Source of the DNA: Pseudanabaena biceps PCC 7429
GTDB lineage: Bacteria; Cyanobacteriota; Cyanobacteriia; Pseudanabaenales; Pseudanabaenaceae
Assembly (NCBI RefSeq): GCF_000332215.1
Contig: NZ_ALWB01000007.1
Coordinates: 1 to 53,035, forward strand
Direction of reading: 5' to 3'
DNA length: 53,035 nt
Shown: piece after piece, positions 16,279 through 24,600 of the stretch
Numbering within the stretch: position 1 is the first letter of the stretch
How the letters are laid out: each line of letters opens with the position of its first letter
The notes under the pieces: model-generated
The model's database searches: none
Told to the model about the DNA's origin: nothing
What the model saw: only the letters and a program-made list of their open reading frames with translations
Program-made: the position numbers and the translations under genes

Positions 16279-18339
16279 ATGAAGATACCAGAAATTCCAC
16301 AAAATGAAAGCGAACGTTTAGTGGCGCTAGATCGGTACAAAATTCTCGACACCTTAACCGAGCAGGTCTATGATGACCTGACCCAACTTGCAGCAGACAT
16401 TTGCGGAACGCCGATCGCCTTAATCTCCTTAGTCGATAAAGATCGTCAGTGGTTTAAATCTCATATTGGACTCGATGTTACGCAGACTCCTCGCGATATT
16501 TCCTTTTGCGGTCATGCGGTTTCCGAAAATGCCCTTTTGATTGTTCCAGATGCCTCCAAGGATCCGCGTTTTTCGGATAATCCGCTCGTAGCGCAAGAGC
16601 CCTATATTCGATTTTATGCTGGAGCCCCATTAACAACACCAGATAATTATACTTTGGGGACTTTATGCGTGATCGATCGCCAGCCGCACGAATTAACCCA
16701 TACCCAAATCAAGCAATTAGAATCTCTCAGTCGATTGGTCATCGACCAATTTGAGTTAAGGCTAAAGGAAGAATCTTCTCGACTTTTGGCTTCAGTGGTG
16801 GAGTCAAGTAATGATGCAATTATTACGAAGACCTCAGAGGGAATTATTACTAGCTGGAATCAGTCTGCCGAGAATATATTCGGCTATTCGCAATCGGAAG
16901 CGATCGGCAAGCCCATTTCTATGCTTTTCCCACCCGATCGCTTAGAAGAAGAGAAACTCATACTCGCCCGACTTAAAAAAGGAGAAAGGGTCGAACATTT
17001 TGAAACAGTCCGCATTTGTAAAGATGGTTCCTATAGTGATATTTCAGCGACAATTTCACCTTTATTTGACAAAAATGGAGAGATTATCGGCTTTTCCAAA
17101 ATAGTCCGCGATATCACCGAACTTAAGCAAGCGCAACTGGAACTCGCGAAATCCAATACCGAACTTGTCAAAGCTAACCAATTGAAGGATGAGTTTCTGG
17201 GGCTGATGAGTCACGAACTCCGTACTCCGCTTAATGCCATTCTGGGTATGACCGAGCTATTGCAGGATGAAATATTTGGGAGTCTCAATCCACAACAGAT
17301 CATCGCTCTTACAACAATTGATCTCAGTAGCTCTCATTTGTTAAAGCTGATCGATGATATTCTCGATTTGACAAACATCGCAGCGGGAAGACTCAAACTG
17401 AATTTTGAGGTAACCGACATTAATCATCTCTGCCAAAACAGTTTAGATCTAATTGAGCGATCGGCTGCTAAAAAACATCTAAGCTTGGAACTAAACATTC
17501 AGCCAAGCCTATCGACGATCGTAATAGACAGCACCCGAATTCAACAGGTTTTACTCAATCTCCTCGACAATGCTATTAAATTCACCCCTGAAAGTGGTTC
17601 TATTCGTCTTGAGGTCAGTACCTATGTCAATAATCTCAATCTCAGTAATTGGCTGAGATTTACGATTATCGATACAGGTATTGGCTTTGAATTAGAGAAA
17701 TTTTCCCAACTATTTCAGCCCTTTATGCAAATAGATAGTACGCTCAGTCGTAGATATGAAGGTCTGGGATTGGGACTAGCAATTGTCAAACAAATCGTAG
17801 AGCTACATGATGGCAAGTTAGAGGCAAATAGCATTTTGGGAAAGGGCAGTTGTTTTACCTTCGATCTTCCCTTTGAGAATAATTTTGGATCTTCCCCTGC
17901 AACCAAACAGACTATGGATATGGATATGAATATACAGTCAGATATTCCCACTAACCCTCAAGTCCATCCACTAATCCTGTTGGCTGAAGATAATGAGTCA
18001 AATATTTTGACAACGGTTTCCTACCTTGAGGCAAAAGAATATCGGGTTTGCGTTGCTAAGAACGGTCGGGAAGCGATCGCCTTTGCTAAGGAATTTTGTC
18101 CCGATATGATTTTGATGGATATCCAAATGCCCGAAATGGACGGACTGAAGGCAATTGAGATAATTCGTCTCGATCCAAGTTTGCAGGATATTCCAATTAT
18201 TGCGATGACGGCTCTAGCTATGGCAAGCGATCGCCAAAAATGTCTGGAAGCAGGAGCAAATGATTATGTTGCTAAGCCTGTCAAATTTCGTCAGTTAGTG
18301 GCAACAATTCAAAAAATGTTATTAAATATAAAGCCCTAA
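16279..18339 (+). CDS. Hybrid sensor kinase GAF-PAS-HisKA-HATPase-REC
   Basis: 686 residues, soluble. GAF domain 15-160 (YKILDTLTEQVYDDLTQLA, FCGHAVSE, GTLCVID), PAS domain with its PAC end 168-285 (VVESSNDAIITKTSEGIITSWN, FSKIVRDITELKQAQ), and HisKA with His312 in LGLMSHELRTP. The HATPase follows, with an N box (QVLLNLLDNAIKF), DTGIGF and GLGLGLAIV. The C-terminal receiver has Asp614 in ILMDIQMPEMDG and a conserved Lys in VAKPVKF. The receiver may return phosphate to a separate Hpt protein. The GAF module is closely similar to that of the kinase at 3720-5108. No output regulator is next to it. Confidence 0.94.
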   Translation: MKIPEIPQNESERLVALDRYKILDTLTEQVYDDLTQLAADICGTPIALISLVDKDRQWFKSHIGLDVTQTPRDISFCGHAVSENALLIVPDASKDPRFSDNPLVAQEPYIRFYAGAPLTTPDNYTLGTLCVIDRQPHELTHTQIKQLESLSRLVIDQFELRLKEESSRLLASVVESSNDAIITKTSEGIITSWNQSAENIFGYSQSEAIGKPISMLFPPDRLEEEKLILARLKKGERVEHFETVRICKDGSYSDISATISPLFDKNGEIIGFSKIVRDITELKQAQLELAKSNTELVKANQLKDEFLGLMSHELRTPLNAILGMTELLQDEIFGSLNPQQIIALTTIDLSSSHLLKLIDDILDLTNIAAGRLKLNFEVTDINHLCQNSLDLIERSAAKKHLSLELNIQPSLSTIVIDSTRIQQVLLNLLDNAIKFTPESGSIRLEVSTYVNNLNLSNWLRFTIIDTGIGFELEKFSQLFQPFMQIDSTLSRRYEGLGLGLAIVKQIVELHDGKLEANSILGKGSCFTFDLPFENNFGSSPATKQTMDMDMNIQSDIPTNPQVHPLILLAEDNESNILTTVSYLEAKEYRVCVAKNGREAIAFAKEFCPDMILMDIQMPEMDGLKAIEIIRLDPSLQDIPIIAMTALAMASDRQKCLEAGANDYVAKPVKFRQLVATIQKMLLNIKP

Positions 18340-18374
18340 AACCTGCGGCGCAAGCTGCGCGTGCGCCGCAGGTT
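18340..18374. terminator. Hairpin after hybrid kinase gene
   Basis: AACCTGCGGCGCA / TGCGCCGCAGGTT arms, the core of a family D-like element without its frame, at the stop codon of the kinase and before the convergent AtzF-C-like gene. Confidence 0.6.
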
Positions 18375-18384
18375 GAGGTACTTA

Positions 18385-18789
18385 CTAAGCCGTAACTAAA
18401 GTTCTTTTATAGGCTGCCCAACCGCCAAGGTGAGAAATATCAATCCAATTGAACTTTTCAATTAATTCTTGAGGATAGAAAAAGGCGGTAAGAACCTCGC
18501 CATCCTCAAGATAAACGTCCGTAGGATACATATGGGGTGGTTCGTTTTTGGCAAGATATTCAAATTCATCGTCACGCATCTCATAAACCTCCCCAGGAAT
18601 AGAAATTCCACCTGTCTCAACTTCATAAATTGCGGGATGCCATGCATCTCCTGCGGCATGAAGGCGATAACGTGACTGAGTATTTGCCGCACGTATAAAT
18701 TTTGCGTTCTGCAAATTGCCATGATCTGGTTGTCCGCGCAGTGCCGAACCACAGATAAATACATGTCTTGTCCCGTTGGATACTGTCAT
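18385..18789 (-). CDS. AtzF C-terminal / gamma-glutamylcyclotransferase-like protein
   Basis: 134 residues. It starts HVFICGSALRGQPDHGNL and continues with YRLHAAGDAWHPAIYEVETGGISIPGEVYEM, FEYLAKNEPPHMYPTDVYLEDGEVLTAFFYP. This is the GGCT-like fold of the small C-terminal domain of allophanate hydrolase (AtzF), here as a stand-alone protein. In full-length AtzF this domain decarboxylates N-carboxyurea; the stand-alone role is not established. It has no amidase partner here. A role in purine or urea nitrogen use is inferred because its upstream palindrome matches that of the urate operon. Confidence 0.75.
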   Translation of the reverse strand: MTVSNGTRHVFICGSALRGQPDHGNLQNAKFIRAANTQSRYRLHAAGDAWHPAIYEVETGGISIPGEVYEMRDDEFEYLAKNEPPHMYPTDVYLEDGEVLTAFFYPQELIEKFNWIDISHLGGWAAYKRTLVTA

Positions 18790-18862
18790 AAAGATAGGCT
18801 GAAAATTATGGGTTTAGGAAGATAAATAACTTTGGATAATGCTTATCCTCAGTCTTAGTTTA

Positions 18863-18879
18863 TTGTATACAGTATGCAA
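18863..18879. promoter_or_regulatory. Palindromic operator upstream of the AtzF-C-like gene
   Basis: TTGTATACAGTATGCAA, palindromic about A18871 with one mismatched pair, 74-90 bases upstream of the minus-strand start. Its reverse complement matches the urate-operon site at 12786-12802 in 15 of 17 positions, including the core ATACTGTATACAA... read on the opposite strand. Confidence 0.66.
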
Positions 18880-18908
18880 ATGTGAAGTACGATTTTTCAT
18901 ATTAAGTA

Positions 18909-19011
18909 ATACCAATTCCCAAAATGGCGTTGCCATTTTGGGAATCTCAAAACCTTACTGGGCTTGTTTTTCAATTCACTGAAGTGTTGGCTCACTTCAG
19001 TGAATTGGTAT
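18909..19011. repeat. Family A element, full 103-bp copy (A5)
   Basis: Ends ATACCAA and TTGGTAT. First hairpin arms are TTCCCAAAATGGC and GCCATTTTGGGAA, again different from A1 and A3. The second hairpin is TTCACTGAAGTG paired with CACTTCAGTGAA, also changed on both sides. Confidence 0.9.
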
Positions 19012-19014
19012 AGG

Positions 19015-19059
19015 GGTTTTCAAAGTTCAAAATGGCTACGCCATTTCTTAACTTGGTAT
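19015..19059. repeat. Family A left end in reverse, with chimeric hairpin arms (A6)
   Basis: Read on the minus strand it starts ATACCAAGTTAAGAAATGGC (A1-type arm), but its partner arm is GCCATTTTGAACTTTG (A3-type). The outer parts therefore no longer pair fully. It abuts A5 tail to tail. Confidence 0.8.
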
Positions 19060-19060
19060 T

Positions 19061-19168
19061 ACCCAGTAGCTGGGCATAATTAAAAACTAGAGTCAAAAGC
19101 TGTAGCTTACGCGCAGCTTTCGCTACAGCTTTTAGGGTTTTATATTTAATTGCGCCTAGATACTTAAG
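19061..19168. repeat. Family D element with mismatched arm centre
   Basis: Frame AGTAGCTGGGCATAATTAAA and TATATTTAATTGCGCCTAG. Arms AAAAGCTGTAGC / GCTACAGCTTTT pair, but the inner TTACGC / GCTTTC do not. It may terminate the aminotransferase gene. Confidence 0.8.
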
Positions 19169-19170
19169 AA

Positions 19171-20403
19171 TTAGTAACTGAGTTGTTTGACTGCTTCATG
19201 AATAGCATCAGCAATATAATCAATATGTTCATCGGTATAACGTTCGTTCCAAGGCAATACCAATACAGCCTCTAAACCAGCATAGGTACCAGCAAATTTT
19301 GCCGCATTATAATCCACAGCCTCAGGGCTCGCCAGAGTAAAGGGAAAGCGTGAATTACCAAATGTACGTTGTTTCTGGAAAATCTCGCACATAAATGCAG
19401 GCTTTTGAATATAGCGGGGGGCAGAGAAAATACCCTTGGTTTTTAAATTCTTTGCCAATCCTACAGCGCCATCAGCAATTTTACTGCTATCCACGCTCAA
19501 GCAATATTTCCAATAGACATGAGTATTTCTAGCATCAATTTGCGGCGTAGAAATTCCATTCAGTCCCTGTAGCTTGCCAGTTAATTTGCTAGCCGCATCC
19601 TGACGATTTTGGACAATCCCCTCGAGTTTATCAAGTTGGGCAACTGCAACCGCTCCTTGCAATTCACACATCCTTCCATTGAGTGCGAGAAAGTAATGAT
19701 CGGGTTGGGGATCGCCGTAGCCCCAAGCTTTGTTGACAAATAAAAACATTCGTCTAGCAAAAGCATCGTCATTGGTCGTGACGATCCCGCCTTCTCCCGT
19801 TGTAATATGTTTACCCTGTTGCAAACTAAAACAACCAATGGAACCGATCGCTCCAACTTTTTTGCCATTGTGCTCGGCTAAAAATGACTGGGCGCAATCC
19901 TCAATGATGGGAATACCACGAGATTCAGCAAGTTGGACAATCTCAGTCATATTGCAGGGATTGCCAAATAAATGGGTGACAATAATCGCTTTTGTGCGAT
20001 CGCTTAAACAAGATTCAATTGACTCGGCAGTGACATTCCAAGTTCTGGGATCGACATCAGCAAATACAGGAATAGCACCTTGGTAGAGAATCGGAGTCAA
20101 AGCACCCATATCGGTAATGGAAGTGGTGATAATCTCATCACCAGGTTCGGGATCGATCGCCGAAATAGCAGTATGAATAGCCCCTGATCCTGAAGAACAG
20201 GCATAGGCGTATTTAACACCAATCATTTCGGCAAACTGATTTTCAAGGGCTTTGACAAAACTTCCTTTGGTGCTGGTGAGAGTACCGCTGCGAATCGCTT
20301 CGGATAGCAATTTAATCTCTTCTTCGCCTAGAGTCCGCCCAGATGCATCTTGATCGGAAGGCAATTGTATTAATTTTGTCAGTGTTGGTGTAGATTCACT
20401 CAT
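19171..20403 (-). CDS. DegT/DnrJ/EryC1/StrS-family aminotransferase
   Basis: 410 residues. PLP enzyme of the sugar-aminotransferase class, which acts on nucleotide-linked keto sugars for surface polysaccharide, O-antigen or glycoside synthesis. Visible are YACSSGSGAIHTAISAID (cofactor phosphate site), IPVFADVDPRTWNV, IIEDCAQSFLAEHNGKKVG, and the Schiff-base Lys198 in FSLQQGKHITTGEGG. The C-terminal YWKYCL and LPWNERY parts complete the fold. No sugar dehydratase or epimerase lies nearby, so the product cannot be named; some members act on scyllo-inosose instead. A glycosyltransferase follows upstream, on the same strand, after a 530-base gap. Confidence 0.92.
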   Translation of the reverse strand: MSESTPTLTKLIQLPSDQDASGRTLGEEEIKLLSEAIRSGTLTSTKGSFVKALENQFAEMIGVKYAYACSSGSGAIHTAISAIDPEPGDEIITTSITDMGALTPILYQGAIPVFADVDPRTWNVTAESIESCLSDRTKAIIVTHLFGNPCNMTEIVQLAESRGIPIIEDCAQSFLAEHNGKKVGAIGSIGCFSLQQGKHITTGEGGIVTTNDDAFARRMFLFVNKAWGYGDPQPDHYFLALNGRMCELQGAVAVAQLDKLEGIVQNRQDAASKLTGKLQGLNGISTPQIDARNTHVYWKYCLSVDSSKIADGAVGLAKNLKTKGIFSAPRYIQKPAFMCEIFQKQRTFGNSRFPFTLASPEAVDYNAAKFAGTYAGLEAVLVLPWNERYTDEHIDYIADAIHEAVKQLSY

Positions 20404-20931
20404 CTTAATATCTCTTAATTTATCTATTTTTATTCTTCGCTTTTATTCTTTATCTTTATTCTTTGTAATTATCTTTTTAGATAATGAAGTAACACTTTTG
20501 CAAGGCAACTCGTTAGTTACTTAAGAATAGCTTTATTTAAAATTCAAATATTTGAATCAAATATTTAATTCAAATATTTAATTTAAATATTTATACATTT
20601 AGAACTAAGGAATCAATTGCAAGTGCAAGGAATCAATTATTGTGGGCATAGGCTTCAGCACCACTTAAAATACATTTTATATACCATTTTTAATACCAAT
20701 TCCTAAAATGTCAATGCCATTTTGCGATCTCCAAACCTTGCTGGGTTTGTTTCTTAATTCACTGACTTAATTCACTTGGGTAGCAATATATCTAATGCAC
20801 TCTTTTATTTATAAGCCTCAAACAGTACTTTTTAAAAATACTATTTATTTCTAAAATATAAAGACTTAAAGGATACAAATTGATTCTTTAATTAACATAA
20901 ATATCAACAAAATAATGCCACATCACCCTCT
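20404..20931. other. AT-rich gap with degenerate family A element
   Basis: Contains repeated TCAAATATTTAATT units around 20540-20595. A decayed family A copy (A7) begins with ATACCAA at 20693 and fades after TTAATTCACT near 20765; its hairpin arms CCTAAAATG / CATTTTGCG pair only partly. No gene seen. Confidence 0.6.
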
Positions 20932-22092
20932 TCAAGATTCATTCTTGATACTACTATTGTTTTCATAAATAGCTGTACCGAGATAAAAAATCTCTTCAAA
21001 GTAGTTCTTGCTTTGCATCGATAAAACTCCCAAGCTAAACAGTTGAATAGCCAAGATCAAAGTTATACCGCCAATAAAGAAGGTATGTGGGGCTTGACTA
21101 TATGCCATGGCGATCGCATCAGTAAAATCTGGAAATTGCTGAGACAATGCCAACTGTTGATAGTTATGCCAAGAGCGCAACATTGCATAAAAGTCAGCAT
21201 AGGCAGATAGCAAAAACAGAATCAGACTGGGAATCAAAAAGAAGATTACGGGTCTAAACAAAAAGCCAGAAACTAAAACAGCCGTGGTTTGCTTAGCGAT
21301 CTTCATGCTCGAAACTCGCTTAACTTCCTCTGTTTTTTGAGGGAGCCAACAAAGATGGGCAGGGATTTCTTCAACTCTCACCCCTAACAGTCTTGCTTTA
21401 TGGATGATCTCAGGATTTATTTCCATTCCCTTCGATCTTAGATTAAGTCTTTTGAGAAATTGAGCATCGTATACCCTAACCATTCCTGTTAGGGTTGCGA
21501 GACTACGTTTATCGGTAAAAGAGAGAAATCGGTTTGCCCAAATACTGAGAGTTTTTCGTAACCAAGGAACATTAGAGATAGAACCACCACGCATATAGGG
21601 AGATGCCACAACGATTCTGGCTTGAGTCTTGACAATGCGATCTAATAGATCGCCAATATGGTCGGCAGAGTAACTTAAATCTAAATCGACAACAACAATG
21701 TAGTCGCCTTGGCAGTTTTTGAAACCGTACCTCAAAGCCTGACCTAGCCCATGATTTATGCGATGATGTAAAACTAAAACATTTTCGCGATTTTTAGCAA
21801 ACTCTAAAGCTTTGGCATAGGTATCATCTCTACTTCCATCGTTAACGATTACCATCTCCCATTGAAACTTATTCTCTAGGGATTGCATATACTTACAAAG
21901 GATTCCTAAGTTTTTTTCAATGATGGAAGATTCATTGTAGGCTGGAACCAATAAGGACACCAATATTTTGGGAGAATCACGCTCTGATTGGCATCCTGAT
22001 TGATATCTTTGGTCAGTTAATGCTGAATTATTATCTTCAATATCGGAAGAGGAAGAAGATGTTTTCAATTCCAATGCTCTAGATGTCGCCAT
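20932..22092 (-). CDS. Membrane-bound family 2 glycosyltransferase (DPM1-like)
   Basis: 386 residues. The GT2 catalytic domain starts VSLLVPAYNESSIIEKNL, followed by VIVNDGSRDDT (nucleotide-binding Asp), GLGQALRYGFKNCQGDYIVVVDLDLSYSADHI (DXD-like metal site) and ASPYMRGG. The C-terminal part has two membrane helices, FFLIPSLILFLLSAYADFY and FFIGGITLILAIQLFSLGVL. This layout is that of dolichyl/undecaprenyl-phosphate mannosyl- or glucosyltransferases. They charge a lipid carrier with sugar on the cytoplasmic face. The N-terminal 45 residues are Ser/Asp-rich and probably disordered. Confidence 0.92.
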   Translation of the reverse strand: MATSRALELKTSSSSSDIEDNNSALTDQRYQSGCQSERDSPKILVSLLVPAYNESSIIEKNLGILCKYMQSLENKFQWEMVIVNDGSRDDTYAKALEFAKNRENVLVLHHRINHGLGQALRYGFKNCQGDYIVVVDLDLSYSADHIGDLLDRIVKTQARIVVASPYMRGGSISNVPWLRKTLSIWANRFLSFTDKRSLATLTGMVRVYDAQFLKRLNLRSKGMEINPEIIHKARLLGVRVEEIPAHLCWLPQKTEEVKRVSSMKIAKQTTAVLVSGFLFRPVIFFLIPSLILFLLSAYADFYAMLRSWHNYQQLALSQQFPDFTDAIAMAYSQAPHTFFIGGITLILAIQLFSLGVLSMQSKNYFEEIFYLGTAIYENNSSIKNES

Positions 22093-22985
22093 AGCTTTGT
22101 ACTCAGAAAGTGGATTTCAAATAACCTTGGGAACGAGTTGGAAGAGGGAAGCCAGGAACTGAAACATCAGGATTTCCTTTTGCATCACCATCATCCCTTC
22201 AACTTATTAAGGTTCTTTGAACAGGGAAACCAACAAATTAATACCTAATATAATCACTAAAAGCCGACAAAAAGACAATCATCAAAGTTATACGTAAGTT
22301 ATATATAAGTTATACATAAATAGGGCTTTAAGTATATTTTCTTAAAATAAATATCGCCTAAAAACTACCTAAGTTAGTCTATTAAATAAATACTATTTTT
22401 AGAATAGGTAGCTGGGCATAATCAAAAAACAGAACTAAAACCTATAGCGCACGCGCAGCATACCATATAGGTTTTAGGGTTTTATATTTAATTGCGCCCA
22501 GCTACTTACTAGTAAAATCGCTAATCAATAGCCTCAAGATATAGAAATTCTAAATGATTTATGAGAAGCTTTGACTTCCCCTAGCCTTCAGGATAATTTG
22601 TCTGATAGAAGTAGAAGCCCTATTTTTCTCGTAAATGAAATAGGACTGCTATAGTCTCAAGCCACCTAATAAATGTTGCAGGGAAATTGTTACTAAAAAG
22701 ACAAATAACAAAAAATTATATAACTCTAACTATATATTTTCAGCAAACTTAATCTAGGGTTTGACAATCCTATTTTTTACATATTTTCTTAGTCTTAGTT
22801 AAAAAATATTTGTTATATCTAAAGCACACTAAAACATAGTTTATAGCAATTTGTTGGCTGGGGGGGTGTGATCGCGATCGCTTAATTATTGAGACAAGGA
22901 TCTCTCAATTAGAGCCTATATCATCACATAGCAATCCCTTTCTTCAATGCACAATATATAGGTAAATTAAGGGAGGGACAAATCA
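22093..22985. other. Long AT-rich intergenic region
   Basis: Apart from the family D element at 22408-22508 it contains no recognised gene or RNA. A G-run (GGGGGGGTGTGATCGCGATC) lies near 22861. The last 60 bases form the leader of the small ORF at 22986. Confidence 0.5.
22408..22508. repeat. Family D element with one diverged arm
   Basis: Frame GTAGCTGGGCATAATCAAAA and TTATATTTAATTGCGCCCAG. The outer arms AAAACCTATA / TATAGGTTTT pair, but the inner left GCGCACGCGC faces GCATACCA, which no longer pairs. Confidence 0.8.
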
Positions 22986-23204
22986 ATGACTCCTGTACAA
23001 ATAGAGAAAACACAAACAATGTTAACCGAACGGCAACTCTACCTATTTTTTAGGCTAAGTAAAATTCGCGACTGGTTAGGGGAACTTTATTTAGAACTTG
23101 TCTTGTCTCAAGAGGAAATAGAATATATCTATAGCTCAGAAACCAATATTTGCTTTAATAGCAAAAAAGATCGCAGTAAGCAATCGCATTATTTGATGAG
23201 ATAA
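22986..23204 (+). CDS. Small hypothetical protein
   Basis: 72 codons, ATG preceded by GGGAGGGACAAATCA, a good ribosome site. The sequence is charged with one amphipathic helical stretch (LYLFFRLSKIRDWLGELYLEL) and no known motif. It is not a shadow of another gene. A real small protein is possible, but no family was recognised. Confidence 0.4.
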   Translation: MTPVQIEKTQTMLTERQLYLFFRLSKIRDWLGELYLELVLSQEEIEYIYSSETNICFNSKKDRSKQSHYLMR

Positions 23205-23587
23205 AATCTTGCCAACAATCCAGACAAATAGTGTGAAATTGCTATATTCTCTGATTTTAAATTCGATTTAGATCGCTTTCTACAAAGTTGCCATAATCTA
23301 TACTGCTAATTAACTGCTAATTAACTGCTAATTAACTGCTAATTAACTGCTAATTAACTGCTAATTAACTGCTAATTAACTGCTAATTAAGGTTCAATTC
23401 GCCATTCGTTACCAATTATCTCTCAGTCACTTCAGTTATTTAAGTCGTCAGATCAAGTCATAAATTAAGTCATCAAAAAAGCCATCAAAAAAGTATGAAG
23501 TCATGATCATTTGTCCCACAAGCCCATAGTCTTCATTGGTTTTAAATTGCGATAGAATACTTAAGAAATTAATATCGCAATATATCC
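23205..23587. promoter_or_regulatory. Leader region of purC with tandem repeat
   Basis: Besides the 11-bp array at 23302-23389, it holds short duplications (AAGTCAT/CATCAAAAAA near 23470-23500). No riboswitch fold (purine or otherwise) was recognised. Confidence 0.4.
23302..23389. repeat. 11-bp tandem repeat, eight copies
   Basis: Unit ACTGCTAATTA repeated eight times without visible error, about 200 bases before the purC start. One turn of the helix per unit. Confidence 0.95.
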
Positions 23588-24307
23588 ATGAGTGGAAACA
23601 AGCTCTACGAAGGCAAAGCCAAAATTCTGTTTACAACAGACGATCCTCATATTTTGCTGTCTCGCTACAAAGACGATGCAACCGCTTTCAACGCTCTAAA
23701 AAAAGGTACGATCACCAACAAGGGGGAAATGAACTGCGCGATCGCCTCTCACATTTTTCAGTATTTAGAAACTCAAGGCATTGCGACCCACTTTATCCAG
23801 CAAGTTTCCCCCAATGAAATGCAGGTTGCTGCGGTCAAGATATTACCCATTGAGGTCGTCGTTCGCAATATCGCCGCAGGCAGTATCTGTAAGCGGCTCG
23901 GTTTGCAACAAGGGCAAGCACTCAAGATCCCGCTAGTTGAATTTTTTTACAAAAATGACGACCTTGGCGATCCCTTAATCACGGATGCCCATGTTGCCAT
24001 GCTCGATCTCGCCACACCAGAGCAGGTTGTCCAGCTCAAAGAACTTGCCCTAAATATTAACCAACACCTGCAAACATTTTTTGATCGCTGCAATTTGATC
24101 CTCGTCGATTTTAAAGTGGAAATTGGTGTTGATCGCAAAGGGCAGTTATTGCTAGCCGATGAGATTAGTCCTGATACCTGTCGCCTTTGGGATAAAGCGA
24201 TCGCCGATCCTACCGAGCGGATTATGGATAAAGATCGTTTTCGGCAGGATCTCGGTAATGTTGCTGAGGCATACCAAGAGGTCATGAAAAGAGTATTAAG
24301 CAGTTAA
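23588..24307 (+). CDS. purC: SAICAR synthase (phosphoribosylaminoimidazole-succinocarboxamide synthase)
   Basis: 239 residues, the usual bacterial length. It joins CAIR and aspartate with ATP in de novo purine synthesis. Signatures: KLYEGKAKILFTTDDPHILLSRYKDDATAFN at the N-terminus, EVVVRNIAAGSICKRLG in the middle, and the C-terminal LLADEISPDTCRLWD with the following MDKDRFRQDLG. ATG start. Stop is followed within a few bases by a family D palindrome. Confidence 0.97.
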   Translation: MSGNKLYEGKAKILFTTDDPHILLSRYKDDATAFNALKKGTITNKGEMNCAIASHIFQYLETQGIATHFIQQVSPNEMQVAAVKILPIEVVVRNIAAGSICKRLGLQQGQALKIPLVEFFYKNDDLGDPLITDAHVAMLDLATPEQVVQLKELALNINQHLQTFFDRCNLILVDFKVEIGVDRKGQLLLADEISPDTCRLWDKAIADPTERIMDKDRFRQDLGNVAEAYQEVMKRVLSS

Positions 24308-24386
24308 GCATAATTAAAAATCAAAACTAGAGAGCGTATCGTCCGCGTAGCGAGCGGTACGAGCTCTAGTTTCAACTTAGCTACTT
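24305..24386. repeat. Family D element with imperfect arms
   Basis: Frame TTAAGCATAATTAAAA and TCAACTTAGCTACTTA. Arms ACTAGAGAGCGTATCGTCCG and CGAGCGGTACGAGCTCTAGT pair with mismatches. Position fits a purC terminator. Confidence 0.75.
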
Positions 24387-24533
24387 AACGTGATTTCGGG
24401 ATAATTTGAAATGGGCTTTGAGGAAGGTTTTGCGTAGCAAACCCTTCCTCAAAGCCCAAAAGTAAAAGCCTTGCGTAGCAAGGCTTTTACTTTTGGGCTT
24501 TGAGAATTTGCCAGCTTAATCCGAACTGACGTT
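24387..24533. repeat. Family C element, 147 bp (C2)
   Basis: Ends AACGTGATTTCGG and CCGAACTGACGTT. The second hairpin is identical to C1 (AAAAGTAAAAGCCTTGC), while the first stem differs on both sides (GAGGAAGG against GAGAAAGG in C1, with matching changes in the partner). Confidence 0.88.
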
Positions 24534-24570
24534 AAATATCAGTGCGCGGCAAAGCCGCGCACTAATATTT
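24534..24570. terminator. Hairpin downstream of recN
   Basis: AGTGCGCGGC / GCCGCGCACT at 24541-24563 with loop AAA, flanked by AAATAT and ATATTT. It is 31 bases beyond the recN stop. Confidence 0.6.
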
Positions 24571-24600
24571 GGATCTACTCTTCGAGTGGAAAAGAAGTAT

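Noticed and set aside
22855-22885. G-run with GATCGCGATCGC as a possible origin or DnaA site
   Set aside because: No DnaA boxes or origin genes nearby; CGATCG clusters are common throughout this genome (HIP1).
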